Assembly (NCBI RefSeq): GCF_003614925.1
Contig: NZ_QYLP01000100.1
Coordinates: 61,927 to 125,926, forward strand
Length of the DNA: 64,000 bases
Source of the DNA: Arthrobacter celericrescens
Lineage (GTDB): Bacteria > Actinomycetota > Actinomycetes > Actinomycetales > Micrococcaceae
Reading direction: 5' to 3'
The notes beneath the pieces were generated by a model, which saw nothing but the letters and a program-made list of their open reading frames with translations, was not told the origin of the DNA and made no database searches. Shown one piece after another: positions 41,554 to 50,080 of this stretch (positions are counted from its first letter, which is position 1; each line of letters starts with the position of its first letter). Both the position numbers and the translations under genes were made by a program.

Positions 41554-42993
41554 CTACATGATGCCGGTCGGGACGAGCAGGGCCCACGCCAGCGCCGGGG
41601 CGACGAGGACAACGCCGCCTGCGTACGCCATGAGCTGCCGGTAGACCCGCTGCCGGTCGGCGTCGCGCGCGTTGGCGACCACGAGCGCTCCGTCCGTCGA
41701 GAACGGCGAAACGTCCACCACGGTGGCGGCGACGGACAAGGCGGCGACAGTTCCCGAGGCGCTCAGCGAGCTGGTTGCCAGCAATGGACCGGCCATCGGG
41801 ATGAAGGCGGTCAACAGGGCAGTGGAGGAGGCGAACGCCGACCCGACGCCGATCACGTAGCAGAGGACCAGGGCGATGAGGAGCGGTGCACCCAGTGCGA
41901 GCGCCAGTTCGGCCAGGGTGTCGATCACGCCGACGTGCTGCAGCAGGGAAACGTAGGTGATCATGCCCGCCACCAACAGGACCGTGGACCAGGAGACGCC
42001 GCCGATGAACGTCTTGTGTTCCTTGATGTTGACGAAAGCCAGGAGGAGGCCTGCCGAGAGGGCAACGAATCCGATCGGCATGTGGAAGCCCAGCGTGCAC
42101 ACGAGGATCGCGGCGATAAGGCCCAGGGTGAGGATCTGCTGGCCGTGCGGCCGCGTTGCCTGTGCGGCATCGATGCCCGCATAGCCGTTAGCGTGGTTGT
42201 CCTGCAGCTTGCCCAGGAGGCCGAAGAGCACGATTGTCAGCACCGACAGGATGAAGTTGACGGCAAAGCTGGCCAGGAACAGCGCGCCTTGGTCGATGGG
42301 GAATTCATTCTTGTGGGCGATGTCGTGGACCAGCACTCCGGCAACGGAGAGCGGGGAGAAGCCTCCCGCATGCGCTCCGTTGATAACGAAGGCGCCCATC
42401 ACCACGGGGTGGATGCGTGATTCATAGGCCAGCCCCAGCGCGGCCGGTGCCAGGAGCGCGACGGCGGCCGGGGAGAAGGTGCCCAGTGCCGTCAGTGCTG
42501 CGGCCATGAGGAAGAAGACCCAAGGCATGAGGAGGGTCTTGCCCCGGACCAAGCGCACGCAGGCCTGGACGATGATGTCGATGGTCCCGTTCCTTTGGGC
42601 CATGCTGAAGAAGTAGGTGACTCCGATGATCGTGATGACGATGTTGGCCGGGAAATCCGCGAGGATCTCTTTGTCTTTCATGCCCAGCATGAAATAGCCG
42701 ACGCCGAACGAGGCAACCAGTCCCATCACCCCAATGTTCAGCGGCCACTTCGTCGCCACCACGAACATGATTACCAGGATGACCAGCGGGATGATTTGCG
42801 TGGCGGTCATGGTCGGCTCCGATCCCGAAGCGGCCGAAGGGTTGCCCATGGCACCGCCGAAGAAGAGGGCAGAAAGTCCCAAAACGGTGATGGCGATGGC
42901 CGTCACCAGCAGGATACGACGGCGGCGCTTGGACCGCTGGGAACGGTCGTCGAGGTCAGTGATTGGTGCAGTGTTTTCTGCTGTCTTGGTCAT
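41554..42993 (-). CDS. SLC13/MatC-like anion permease
   Basis: A 479-residue membrane protein with a polar N-terminus rich in Arg/Lys, then about 12 helices. The part from residue 60 (ATQIIPLVILVIMFVVATKWPLNIGVMGLVASFG) with KDKEILADFPANIVITIIGVTYFF matches dicarboxylate carrier MatC-type and SLC13-like permeases, and the C-terminal SSTALLTAFIPMAGPL is a typical re-entrant motif. It probably imports a di- or tricarboxylate. Downstream of prpF on the same strand (46-bp gap), so the imported compound is probably the isomerase substrate. Confidence 0.82.
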   Translation of the reverse strand: MTKTAENTAPITDLDDRSQRSKRRRRILLVTAIAITVLGLSALFFGGAMGNPSAASGSEPTMTATQIIPLVILVIMFVVATKWPLNIGVMGLVASFGVGYFMLGMKDKEILADFPANIVITIIGVTYFFSMAQRNGTIDIIVQACVRLVRGKTLLMPWVFFLMAAALTALGTFSPAAVALLAPAALGLAYESRIHPVVMGAFVINGAHAGGFSPLSVAGVLVHDIAHKNEFPIDQGALFLASFAVNFILSVLTIVLFGLLGKLQDNHANGYAGIDAAQATRPHGQQILTLGLIAAILVCTLGFHMPIGFVALSAGLLLAFVNIKEHKTFIGGVSWSTVLLVAGMITYVSLLQHVGVIDTLAELALALGAPLLIALVLCYVIGVGSAFASSTALLTAFIPMAGPLLATSSLSASGTVAALSVAATVVDVSPFSTDGALVVANARDADRQRVYRQLMAYAGGVVLVAPALAWALLVPTGIM

Positions 42994-43039
42994 GGTGCTC
43001 TCTCTTCGTTGAGTAGCGTTGCTCAGTTGATGGCCCAGC

Positions 43040-44158
43040 TCAGTTGGTGGCGCCGGCGAGGGAGGCGCCGACTGTGCTGTCGACGTCCCGGGGAAGGTGG
43101 ATGGTGGTGGAAGCGATGGTGCGGGCTGTTCGGTCCACGCCGACGAGCTGGGATCCGTCCCGTTCCTCGCTCCAGGTTTCGATCACTCCGGCTGGCGTGC
43201 GCAAGCGCAGGGTTGAGTGGGTGCTGCCGCGCATGAAGTCGTTCATGGCGGTGCCCGGGGTCCGGGCGGCAAGGGTCAGCGCGATGCTTCCGGTGATGGC
43301 CAGGGCCGGGTGCGGCTTGCCCATGGAGAGCATCATGACGCTGGCGTCACTGTCCCGGTCGGAGCGGGCAGGTGGAGCAACGATTGCGACCTTGGGGACG
43401 GCGCGGGCCGCCTCGCTGGTGGTCGCTGCGAGGCCCATACGCACGGCCGCCTGACGGCGGATGTGTTCCAGCGTCTCCAATCGCAGTTCCAGCCCGGCGA
43501 ACCAGGTGTCGTAGCGTTCAGGGTCAAGGCCCGACTCCTCAGCGCGGAGGATGACGACCGGCGCCCCGGCGTCCACCATGGAGACGGTCCAGCGGGTTCC
43601 GCCGGCCGTGATCGTGTCCGAGGCCGATCCGGTGGGAAGCAACTTGCCGGTGGTTTTGCCGGCCGGGTCCTGGAAGCCGAGGCCCACTCGGTAGCCGGGG
43701 AACGGCACACCCGGCATCTCCGTCTGCGGGACGATCGGCAGGGCGCCGGACGGTGTGGACACCCGCTGGATGATGATCTGGCCGGTATTGGTGTTGCGGG
43801 TAACGATCCGGGTGACATCGCCGTCAGGCGTCACCCAGCCTTTTTCGATGGCGTAGAGGCCGACCACTGCCGAGCAGTTGCCGCAGTTGCTGCCCCAGTC
43901 CACGGCTGCTTCCTCGATGCCCACTTGTGCGAAGGTGAACTCGACGTCGACCTCACCGCCAAACGGCCGGTTGAGGATCATGGCCTTGCTGGTTGTTGAG
44001 GTTGCCCCGCCAACGCCATCGATCTGCCGGTGGTCGGGACTGCCGAAGAGCCGCGGAAGCAAGACGTCCGGGCTCGTTTGGGTCTCTTCCAGATGTGCCG
44101 TCTCGAACACCCAGCACTTGCTGGTGCCACCGCGCATCCATTCCGCTTCGATCTTCAT
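43040..44158 (-). CDS. PrpF-family isomerase (aconitate/methylaconitate or oxalomesaconate type)
   Basis: A 372-residue protein of the PrpF family, a diaminopimelate-epimerase-like fold that moves double bonds or isomerises unsaturated tricarboxylates. It has the opening RGGTSKCWVF, the GGATSTTSKAMIL segment with K58 as a likely catalytic lysine, DWGSNCGNCSAVVG with C92/C95, and PHPALAITGSIALTLAARTPG. No prpB/C/D or aromatic meta-cleavage genes are adjacent, which argues for a scavenging role such as trans-aconitate to cis-aconitate rather than methylcitrate metabolism. AGGAAGAG precedes the ATG. Divergent from LysR. Confidence 0.88.
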   Translation of the reverse strand: MKIEAEWMRGGTSKCWVFETAHLEETQTSPDVLLPRLFGSPDHRQIDGVGGATSTTSKAMILNRPFGGEVDVEFTFAQVGIEEAAVDWGSNCGNCSAVVGLYAIEKGWVTPDGDVTRIVTRNTNTGQIIIQRVSTPSGALPIVPQTEMPGVPFPGYRVGLGFQDPAGKTTGKLLPTGSASDTITAGGTRWTVSMVDAGAPVVILRAEESGLDPERYDTWFAGLELRLETLEHIRRQAAVRMGLAATTSEAARAVPKVAIVAPPARSDRDSDASVMMLSMGKPHPALAITGSIALTLAARTPGTAMNDFMRGSTHSTLRLRTPAGVIETWSEERDGSQLVGVDRTARTIASTTIHLPRDVDSTVGASLAGATN

Positions 44159-44270
44159 GATCTCTTCCTTGCTCTCTCGAGGCCCCGGTGGTGAAGGGGG
44201 TTGATTCGAGATTGAGCCAGATCACAAATGAAGACAATGTTGGATATCTGGAGAGGTATGTAGCATTGCT

Positions 44271-44303
44271 TCATTCATTGTCGTGAGGGGGAAGAATGAA
44301 TGA
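44271..44303. promoter_or_regulatory. Candidate LysR operator between prpF and lysR
   Basis: TCATTCATT at 44271-44279 and AATGAATGA at 44295-44303 are perfect inverted arms with a 15-bp spacer, in the 240-bp, relatively AT-rich gap between the divergent genes. Confidence 0.5.
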
Positions 44304-44398
44304 CTGATCGCGCGGGAAATAGCATGACTTCCGCCCAGGATGCAGGATTCCTTGGAGCGAATGCATAGAATTAACCATTCGAACTGAAGGGTGAAGCG

Positions 44399-45337
44399 TT
44401 GCTAAACGAGGATCACGCAAGTCTTTTCGACATCCGGCGCCTGGCGCTGCTTGTTGAAGTCGTGGAGCAAGGATCCATCACCGCCGCAGCCGAGCTGATG
44501 CTGTACACGCCCTCCGCTGTTTCCCAGCAACTCAGGAAGCTTGAGCAGGAAGTCGGCCAGCCTTTGCTGAACCGGCGCTCCCGCGGCGTGGTGCCCACGG
44601 AAGCAGGCCAGGTACTGGCCGGCCACGCACGGAAAATCGTTGGGCAAATGAAGGCTGCCCATGCCGACCTCGAACAAATCGCGGGGCTGAAGCGCGGCTC
44701 GCTCGCCGTAGGCACCTTTCCCACCCTTGCCGGTTCTTTCCTGCCCTTGGTGATCCGGGCCTTCAAGAAGCGGTACCCCGCCATTGGCCTGTCCTTGCGG
44801 AGCGCGCGCTTCGATGAACTCGTCAATGATCTGCAGTCCGGACTCACCGGCCTGTGTTTGCTATGGGACTATCCCTGGAATCGCTTCCACGATGACACCA
44901 TCCGCTTGACCGAGGTTTTCCACGAGAGCACGGTGCTCCTCGTATCGCGCAACCACCCCCTCGCCGATCGGGAGGAGATCCGGATGGAGGAACTCCGCAA
45001 GGAATCGTGGATCGTCCGTGCCGAAGCCCACCCGGTGGTGGAGGTCCTGCAACGCTCCGCCCACGCGGCAGGCTTTGAGCCGACCATCGGCTTCCTGGCC
45101 AACGACTACCAGGAGGCCCAGGCCATGGTCAGTGTCGGCATGGGCGTAGCCATGGTGCCCAAGACTGCTGTTGCCCTCCAACATCCCGATGTGCGCGTCA
45201 TCAGCCTTGGCCCTGATGCACCCCTGCGGCGGGTGTTGCTGGCCCAACGCCAGGACAAGGTCTACGCCCCGGCGGAAGTTGCTTTCCAGTCCACTTTGTT
45301 GGAGATCGCCCGGGAACGGGCCGAAGACTACTTGTAA
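44399..45337 (+). CDS. LysR-family transcriptional regulator
   Basis: A 312-residue LysR protein. The HTH lies at about 10-65 (LALLVEVVEQGSITAAAELMLYTPSAVSQQLRKLEQEVGQPLLNRRSRGVVPTEAG), and the two-lobed effector domain follows, with GTFPTLAGSFLPLVIRAFKKRYP and the YQEAQAMVSVGMGVAMVPKTAV segment. The start is TTG at 44399 behind GAAGGG; no nearby ATG or GTG is in frame. Divergent from the prpF/permease operon, its probable target, with the transported acid or its isomer as likely co-inducer. Confidence 0.9.
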   Translation: MLNEDHASLFDIRRLALLVEVVEQGSITAAAELMLYTPSAVSQQLRKLEQEVGQPLLNRRSRGVVPTEAGQVLAGHARKIVGQMKAAHADLEQIAGLKRGSLAVGTFPTLAGSFLPLVIRAFKKRYPAIGLSLRSARFDELVNDLQSGLTGLCLLWDYPWNRFHDDTIRLTEVFHESTVLLVSRNHPLADREEIRMEELRKESWIVRAEAHPVVEVLQRSAHAAGFEPTIGFLANDYQEAQAMVSVGMGVAMVPKTAVALQHPDVRVISLGPDAPLRRVLLAQRQDKVYAPAEVAFQSTLLEIARERAEDYL

Positions 45338-45357
45338 GAGGCCAGGGACGCTGCTCC

Positions 45358-46776
45358 CTACCCCAACCCCGCCAATGACCTCGCCGACAGGGCATCCTGC
45401 GTCTCCTGTGCGCCCAGCAGGCCGCGCTCGATTACGAGCTCCGCGATGCTCCGCTCCGTGGCGAGGGCTTCCTTGGCCAGTTCCGCCGCGGCCGCGTAGC
45501 CCAGGAGAGGGGCCAGGCCCGTGACAACGCTGACCGAGGAGAACATGCGCTGTTCCAGGATCCGGGTGTTCGCCCTGATGCCGTAAACGCAATGGGTGCG
45601 GAGTTGCCTGCACGCGACCGTGAGCCAGGCGATCGATTCCAGGAGGGCGTCGGCCATGACGGGCTCGAAGGCGTTGAGCTGAAGCTGGCCGGCCTCGACG
45701 GCCATGGTCACGGTGGCGTCCGCGCCGACCACCCGGAAGGCCACCTGGTTGACCATCTCCGGGATCACCGGGTTCACCTTTCCGGGCATGATGGACGAGC
45801 CCGCCTGCACCGCGGGCAGGAAGACTTCCGCGAAGCCGGCCTGCGGTCCGGACGAAAGCAGTCGGAGGTCGTTGCAGATCTTGGAGAGTTTGACGGCTGC
45901 CCGCTTCAACACGCCGGAGACGAGCATGAAGACGCCGGTATCGCCGGTGGCCTCCACCAGATCGGCTGCGGAGACCAGGCGGAGGCCCGCGAGCGCGTTG
46001 AGCTCGGCGATGACGGCGTCCCGATAGCCCGGCGGGGCCGTGATGCCGGTGCCGATGGCGGTGGCACCGAGGTTGGATTCGCGCAGGTGGGGGAGCAGCT
46101 CCTCGAGCCGGTTTCCGTCTTCACGAAGGGTTTCGGCGAAGGCCCCGAACTCCTGGCCGAGCGACATCGGCACGGCGTCCTGCAACTGGGTGCGGCCCAC
46201 CTTGAGGACGCCCGAGAACTCCGTGGCCTTGGCCCCGAAGGAACCGATCAGCCTGGCGTGTTCGGCGCAGAGACCGCTGATTTCCCGTTGCAGGGCGATC
46301 TTGATGGCCGTCGGGTAGACGTCGTTGGTGGACTGGCTGCGGTTCACGTCGTCGATCGGATGCAGCGCGGCGTAGTCGCCCTTGGCACGGCCCATCAGTT
46401 CCAGCGCCCGGTTGGCGATGACCTCGTTGGCGTTCATGTTGGTGCTGGTTCCGGCGCCGCCCTGGATGGCGTCCACCACGAACTGGCCGTCCAGGAGCCC
46501 GTCCATCACCTCCAAGGAGGCCTGCTGGATGGCCGCGGACTTGGCCGGATCAAGGAGGCCGAGGCCTTCATTGGCGCGGGCAGCCGCGTATTTCACGGCG
46601 CCGAGTCCCCACACGAGGGACCGTATGCTGCCGATGGTCCGCCCGCTGACGGGGAAGTTTTCGACGGCCCGCAGGGTGCTGATGCCCCAGTAGGCGTCCT
46701 CGGGGACCTCACGGTACCCGAGGCTGTCGTGCTCCACGCGGGTTCCCGGTTCCCGGGAAGAAGTTCGATCTGTCAT
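45358..46776 (-). CDS. aspA: Aspartate ammonia-lyase
   Basis: A 472-residue member of the aspartase/fumarase superfamily. The loop signature GSSIMPGKVNPVIPEMVNQV is intact, along with VVDAIQGGAGTSTNMNANEVIANRALE and HPIDDVNRSQSTNDVYPTAIKIAL; the HPxDxVNxxQSTND form favours aspartase over fumarase. It converts L-aspartate to fumarate plus ammonia. Last gene of an operon RidA-DUF1028-M20-AspA, with an ATGA overlap to the M20 gene, which suggests that the hydrolase releases aspartate. Confidence 0.88.
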   Translation of the reverse strand: MTDRTSSREPGTRVEHDSLGYREVPEDAYWGISTLRAVENFPVSGRTIGSIRSLVWGLGAVKYAAARANEGLGLLDPAKSAAIQQASLEVMDGLLDGQFVVDAIQGGAGTSTNMNANEVIANRALELMGRAKGDYAALHPIDDVNRSQSTNDVYPTAIKIALQREISGLCAEHARLIGSFGAKATEFSGVLKVGRTQLQDAVPMSLGQEFGAFAETLREDGNRLEELLPHLRESNLGATAIGTGITAPPGYRDAVIAELNALAGLRLVSAADLVEATGDTGVFMLVSGVLKRAAVKLSKICNDLRLLSSGPQAGFAEVFLPAVQAGSSIMPGKVNPVIPEMVNQVAFRVVGADATVTMAVEAGQLQLNAFEPVMADALLESIAWLTVACRQLRTHCVYGIRANTRILEQRMFSSVSVVTGLAPLLGYAAAAELAKEALATERSIAELVIERGLLGAQETQDALSARSLAGLG

Positions 46777-47930
46777 GGTTGGTCCGCCAGGAAGTCCAGA
46801 GCTGTCAGCGCAAGGGCGGCGGCGCCGTCATGGATTGCCTGGTTGGCGGCCGCCCCGACGCAGTGCGCGGCGAACTCAGGCTGATGGTTGGCCGCGGGGA
46901 AGCAGCCCAGGCCGATGTAGGGGTGGATGGCCGGGACCACTTGGGACACATTGCCCATGTCGGTCGACGCCCGGTTCATGGTGGCCTGTTCGGGCGGTGC
47001 GTTGAAGTCCCGGCCCAGGGATTCCGCGTGCCGGATGTACAGCTCCAGTGCCCGCTGTTCCGTTCGGAACTCCGAATAGGGCTCGGATTCCGGGGTGACG
47101 GAGAGCTCGCAGCCGGAGGCGACGGCCCCCGCTTCGAAGCAGCGGTGCACACGTTGCTCCAGCTCGCCCAGTTGGGCGAGTGACTCGGCGCGGACGTACC
47201 AGCGGCCCTCGGTCTTGTCGGGGATGGCGTTCGGTGCCTCGCCGCCGCGGGTCTGGATGCCGTGGACCCGGGTCCCGGACGGCAGCTGCTGCCGGAGCAG
47301 ACCCAGGGCCACCTGCGCCACCACGAAGGCATCGTTGGCATTGACGCCCTGCTCCGGATAGGCGGCAGCGTGGGCCGATTTCCCGCGGTACTCCACGTGG
47401 TTGTGGGCCACGGCGTAGGGTTTGGCCTCGGCGGAATCGACGGGGCTGGGGTGGGCCATCATGGCCAGGTCGAGCCCGCTGAACGCGCCCTTCTTCAGCA
47501 GCTCGATCTTCCCGCCGCCACCCTCCTCCGCCGGGGTTCCGTAGAGCTCCACGGTCAGGTCCCGCTCGGCGGCGAACTCCGCCAGGGCGACGGCGGCGCC
47601 GCAGGAAATCGCGGTGATGATGTTGTGGCCGCAGGCGTGACCCAAGCCCGGTAGGGCGTCGTACTCCGCCATCAGCCCCACCCGCCGTGAGCCGTTCCCG
47701 ACGACGGCGCGCACCGCCGTCGGGAAGCCCAGGTACCCTTCTTCGACGGCGAAGCCGTGCCCGGCGAGATACGCGGCCGTCCAGCCGGCGGCGCGGTGTT
47801 CCTGCCAGCCGAGCTCCGGATTGGCGTGCAGCGTCTCGGAAAGCCCGATCAGCGCAGCATGCTGCGCCGCAATCGACTCGAGGACCCGCGTGCGGGTGTG
47901 CGTTCCCGATTCCAAAAGTTCAGCGCTCAT
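46773..47930 (-). CDS. M20-family amidohydrolase (AbgB/ACY1L2-like)
   Basis: A 385-residue paralog of the protein at 23228-24394, with LSETLHANPELGWQEHRA, the metal motif EYDALPGLGHACGHN, TPAEEGGGGKIELL, AHAAAYPEQGVNANDA and STDMGNVSQVVPAIHPYIG. It should hydrolyse an amide bond of an N-substituted amino acid or similar compound. ATG 47930 lies inside the 3' end of the DUF1028 gene (11-bp overlap), and the stop overlaps aspA, so production is tightly coupled. Next to aspartase, an N-acyl- or N-carbamoyl-aspartate is the most natural guess. Confidence 0.86.
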   Translation of the reverse strand: MSAELLESGTHTRTRVLESIAAQHAALIGLSETLHANPELGWQEHRAAGWTAAYLAGHGFAVEEGYLGFPTAVRAVVGNGSRRVGLMAEYDALPGLGHACGHNIITAISCGAAVALAEFAAERDLTVELYGTPAEEGGGGKIELLKKGAFSGLDLAMMAHPSPVDSAEAKPYAVAHNHVEYRGKSAHAAAYPEQGVNANDAFVVAQVALGLLRQQLPSGTRVHGIQTRGGEAPNAIPDKTEGRWYVRAESLAQLGELEQRVHRCFEAGAVASGCELSVTPESEPYSEFRTEQRALELYIRHAESLGRDFNAPPEQATMNRASTDMGNVSQVVPAIHPYIGLGCFPAANHQPEFAAHCVGAAANQAIHDGAAALALTALDFLADQP

Positions 47931-48591
47931 CGCCCGGCACCCCGTAACCAACCGACGCCGCGGGGTCCAGGCCGCGCACCACGTAGTCGTTGCGCTGCGG
48001 AAGCCAGACCTCCAGCAGCCGTCCGAGTTCCGCGATCGGATCCTCGTGCCAGTCGACCCGCAGGTCCGTGTCCCGCCAGCCGTGGCCGGACACCACCGAC
48101 AGGCCGGCCGAGCGAACGGGCCCCGCTTCGCCGCCGGCCGCCTCGGCAGCCCGCAGCGCGGCCATCAGCCGCACCTCAAGCTCGCCGGAGGTGGCCTCGA
48201 ACTCATCGCAGAGGGCCTGGACAACACCGGGCCCGGCGAGCATATTGCCCGCTGCCACGCTGTTGGGGCCGCGGCCCTCGCCGATCACGCCCAGCGAATG
48301 TTCGCCGCTGAACACCGCGGATCCGCCGCGGGCGTCCAGCACCACCAGTTGCCGGTAACCGGCCGCCGGGGATTCCTGCACGACGGCGTCCACCGCCTCC
48401 TGCGCGGAATAGCCCGCCTGGAGGCGGTCAAGCAGGGCGGTGCCCAGCCGGGGGTCGGTGATGTTCTGCGAGCTGACGGCCCCCACGCCGTCGCGCAGGT
48501 GCGCGCAGCGGGCTGCGACGGCCGGCGAGGAGGAGGAAACCGCGAGGCCGAAGCGGCCGTTGCCGTCGGTGGCGGCGATGCTGAAGGTCAC
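47920..48591 (-). CDS. DUF1028 family protein
   Basis: A 223-residue protein with the DUF1028 opening TFSIAATDGNGRFGLAVSSSSPAVAARC and the following GVGAVSSQNITDPRLGTALLDRL, and late HGWRDTDLRVDWHEDPIAELGRLL. The family is often placed among Ntn-hydrolase-like folds, and a Thr immediately follows the initiator. Biochemical role unknown; members frequently occur beside RidA-like proteins and amidohydrolases. The GTG start overlaps the RidA stop (GTGA at 48591-48588), so coupling is clear and fixes the start. Confidence 0.85.
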   Translation of the reverse strand: MTFSIAATDGNGRFGLAVSSSSPAVAARCAHLRDGVGAVSSQNITDPRLGTALLDRLQAGYSAQEAVDAVVQESPAAGYRQLVVLDARGGSAVFSGEHSLGVIGEGRGPNSVAAGNMLAGPGVVQALCDEFEATSGELEVRLMAALRAAEAAGGEAGPVRSAGLSVVSGHGWRDTDLRVDWHEDPIAELGRLLEVWLPQRNDYVVRGLDPAASVGYGVPGDER

Positions 48592-49025
48592 GCCGCGCCC
48601 TCCGTGGTGGTGTTCGACGCGGAAATCACCGCGGTGGCGTCGATTTCCACGAGCCACTCAGGCCGGGCCAGTGCGGAGACGACGATGCCCGTGGAGACCG
48701 GGAAGACGCCCTTCAGCCAGCGGCCCATGGTGCGGTAGACGGGCTCGCGGTATCGCGGATCGATGATGTAGACGGTCACCTTGACGATGTCCTCAAGGCT
48801 GCTACCGGCCTCCTTGAGCAGCATGTCGATGTTGGCCATGGCCTTTTCGGCCTGGGCTTCGACGTCGCCGATGCCCACGGACTCCCGCGTTTCCAGGTCC
48901 TGTCCGATCTGGCCCCGGAGGTACACCACACCGTTGGCCACCACGGCCTGGCAGAGATCGTTGTCCAGGTTCTGCTCCGGGTAGGTTTCCTTGGTGTTGA
49001 ACGTACGGATGCGCTGATGTTTCAC
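48588..49025 (-). CDS. RidA family (YjgF/YER057c/UK114) protein
   Basis: A 145-residue protein of the Rid superfamily. The characteristic LCQAVVANGVVYLRGQIGQD and the C-terminal ALARPEWLVEIDATAVI, which contains the conserved arginine and glutamate of the imine site, are present. RidA-type enzymes deaminate reactive enamine/imine intermediates; some dedicated members act in catabolic pathways. First gene of the operon and divergent from LysR; the start is GTG with AGAGG upstream. Here it may clear an imine or hydrolyse a pathway intermediate. Confidence 0.88.
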   Translation of the reverse strand: MKHQRIRTFNTKETYPEQNLDNDLCQAVVANGVVYLRGQIGQDLETRESVGIGDVEAQAEKAMANIDMLLKEAGSSLEDIVKVTVYIIDPRYREPVYRTMGRWLKGVFPVSTGIVVSALARPEWLVEIDATAVISASNTTTEGAA

Positions 49026-49104
49026 GTGGCCGCTGCCTCTTCGTCTCGCTGGGTGGATGCTTGAGACTCAGCTTCCCTCCGCCAACCGAATCTGTCCAAC
49101 AGTC

Positions 49105-49129
49105 TTTTTCGAACAGTTGTATCGAAAAA
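49105..49129. promoter_or_regulatory. Candidate LysR operator
   Basis: TTTTTCGA at 49105-49112 and TCGAAAAA at 49122-49129 are perfect inverted arms with a 9-bp spacer, 26 bp before the lysR start and 79 bp upstream of the divergent RidA gene. It fits the T-N11-A layout of LysR sites. Confidence 0.65.
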
Positions 49130-49155
49130 ATTGATGAAACGGGTATCCTTGTGGA

Positions 49156-50070
49156 ATGGATGTCACGCTCACCCAACTGCGGTATTTCGTCGAAGCCGCG
49201 GCCCAGCTGTCCATGACCGGGGCTTCGGTCCGGCTGAACGTCGCACAGTCCGCGGTGTCGGCCGCGATCGCCCAGCTCGAGCGCCATGTGGGCACCCAGT
49301 TCTTCATCCGGCAGAGGTCCAAGGGACTGGTTCTCACCCCGGCGGGGGAGCTGTTCCTGCGCGACGCGCAGTCGATCCTGGCCCACGTCGAAGAGAGCCT
49401 TGACCATGCCCGCGGCGAAACCCAAAGCGTCGCCGGGCGCGTCCGCGTGGCCTGCTTCAGCACCCTCGCGCCGTTCCTGCTCCCGGGCATCCTGAGCAAG
49501 CTGCGCGAAGACCACCCGGCCCTCGAAGTGGACGTCATCGAATCCGACACCTCGGGATGCGTGGCCGCGCTGCTCAGCGGACAGGCCGACCTCGCCCTCT
49601 GCTACGACCTGGACCTCCCCGACGCGATCGCAACCTCCGTGGTTGATGCCGCCCGGCCCTACCTGGCGGTACCCCCGGACCACAAGGTTGCGGACGCGGG
49701 CAGCGTGAAGCTCTCAGCCCTGAAGAACGAGCCCTTCGTGCTGCTGGACCTGCCGCACAGCCGCGACCTCATGCTGTCCATCGCCCGGCTGGGCGGCAAG
49801 GAACCGGACATCAGGTTCCGCTCTGCGAGCTACGAAACCGTGCGCACCTTCGTGGCGCGCGGGCTGGGTTATTCGATCCTGCACCAGCGCCCGCAGCACG
49901 GTTTGACGTACGACGGCGGCAAGCTGGCCACGGTGGAAATCCGGGACGACGTGCCGGAACTGAAGACCGTGCTCGCCTACCTGCGGACGCAGCGCCCTAC
50001 GGCGCGGGTGCGTGCGGTGGCGCAGGCGGTCCGGCACCAGATCGCCGCCGCGAAGGCGGCGCGTTCGTAG
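49156..50070 (+). CDS. LysR-family transcriptional regulator
   Basis: A 304-residue LysR protein. The HTH at about 1-60 reads LTQLRYFVEAAAQLSMTGASVRLNVAQSAVSAAIAQLERHVGTQFF, and the effector domain has VRVACFSTLAPFLLPGILSKLREDHP and FVARGLGYSILHQRPQ. It resembles the CynR/OxyR-like group of nitrogen-compound regulators. Divergent from the RidA-DUF1028-M20-AspA operon with a clean palindrome between, so it is the probable controller of that operon. Confidence 0.9.
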   Translation: MDVTLTQLRYFVEAAAQLSMTGASVRLNVAQSAVSAAIAQLERHVGTQFFIRQRSKGLVLTPAGELFLRDAQSILAHVEESLDHARGETQSVAGRVRVACFSTLAPFLLPGILSKLREDHPALEVDVIESDTSGCVAALLSGQADLALCYDLDLPDAIATSVVDAARPYLAVPPDHKVADAGSVKLSALKNEPFVLLDLPHSRDLMLSIARLGGKEPDIRFRSASYETVRTFVARGLGYSILHQRPQHGLTYDGGKLATVEIRDDVPELKTVLAYLRTQRPTARVRAVAQAVRHQIAAAKAARS

Positions 50071-50080
50071 GAACCGGGCC

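Noticed and set aside
44205..44230. CRP-like site (TTGAGCCAGATCACAA) upstream of prpF
   Set aside because: Only the right half matches; too weak compared with the sites at 8841 and 55670.
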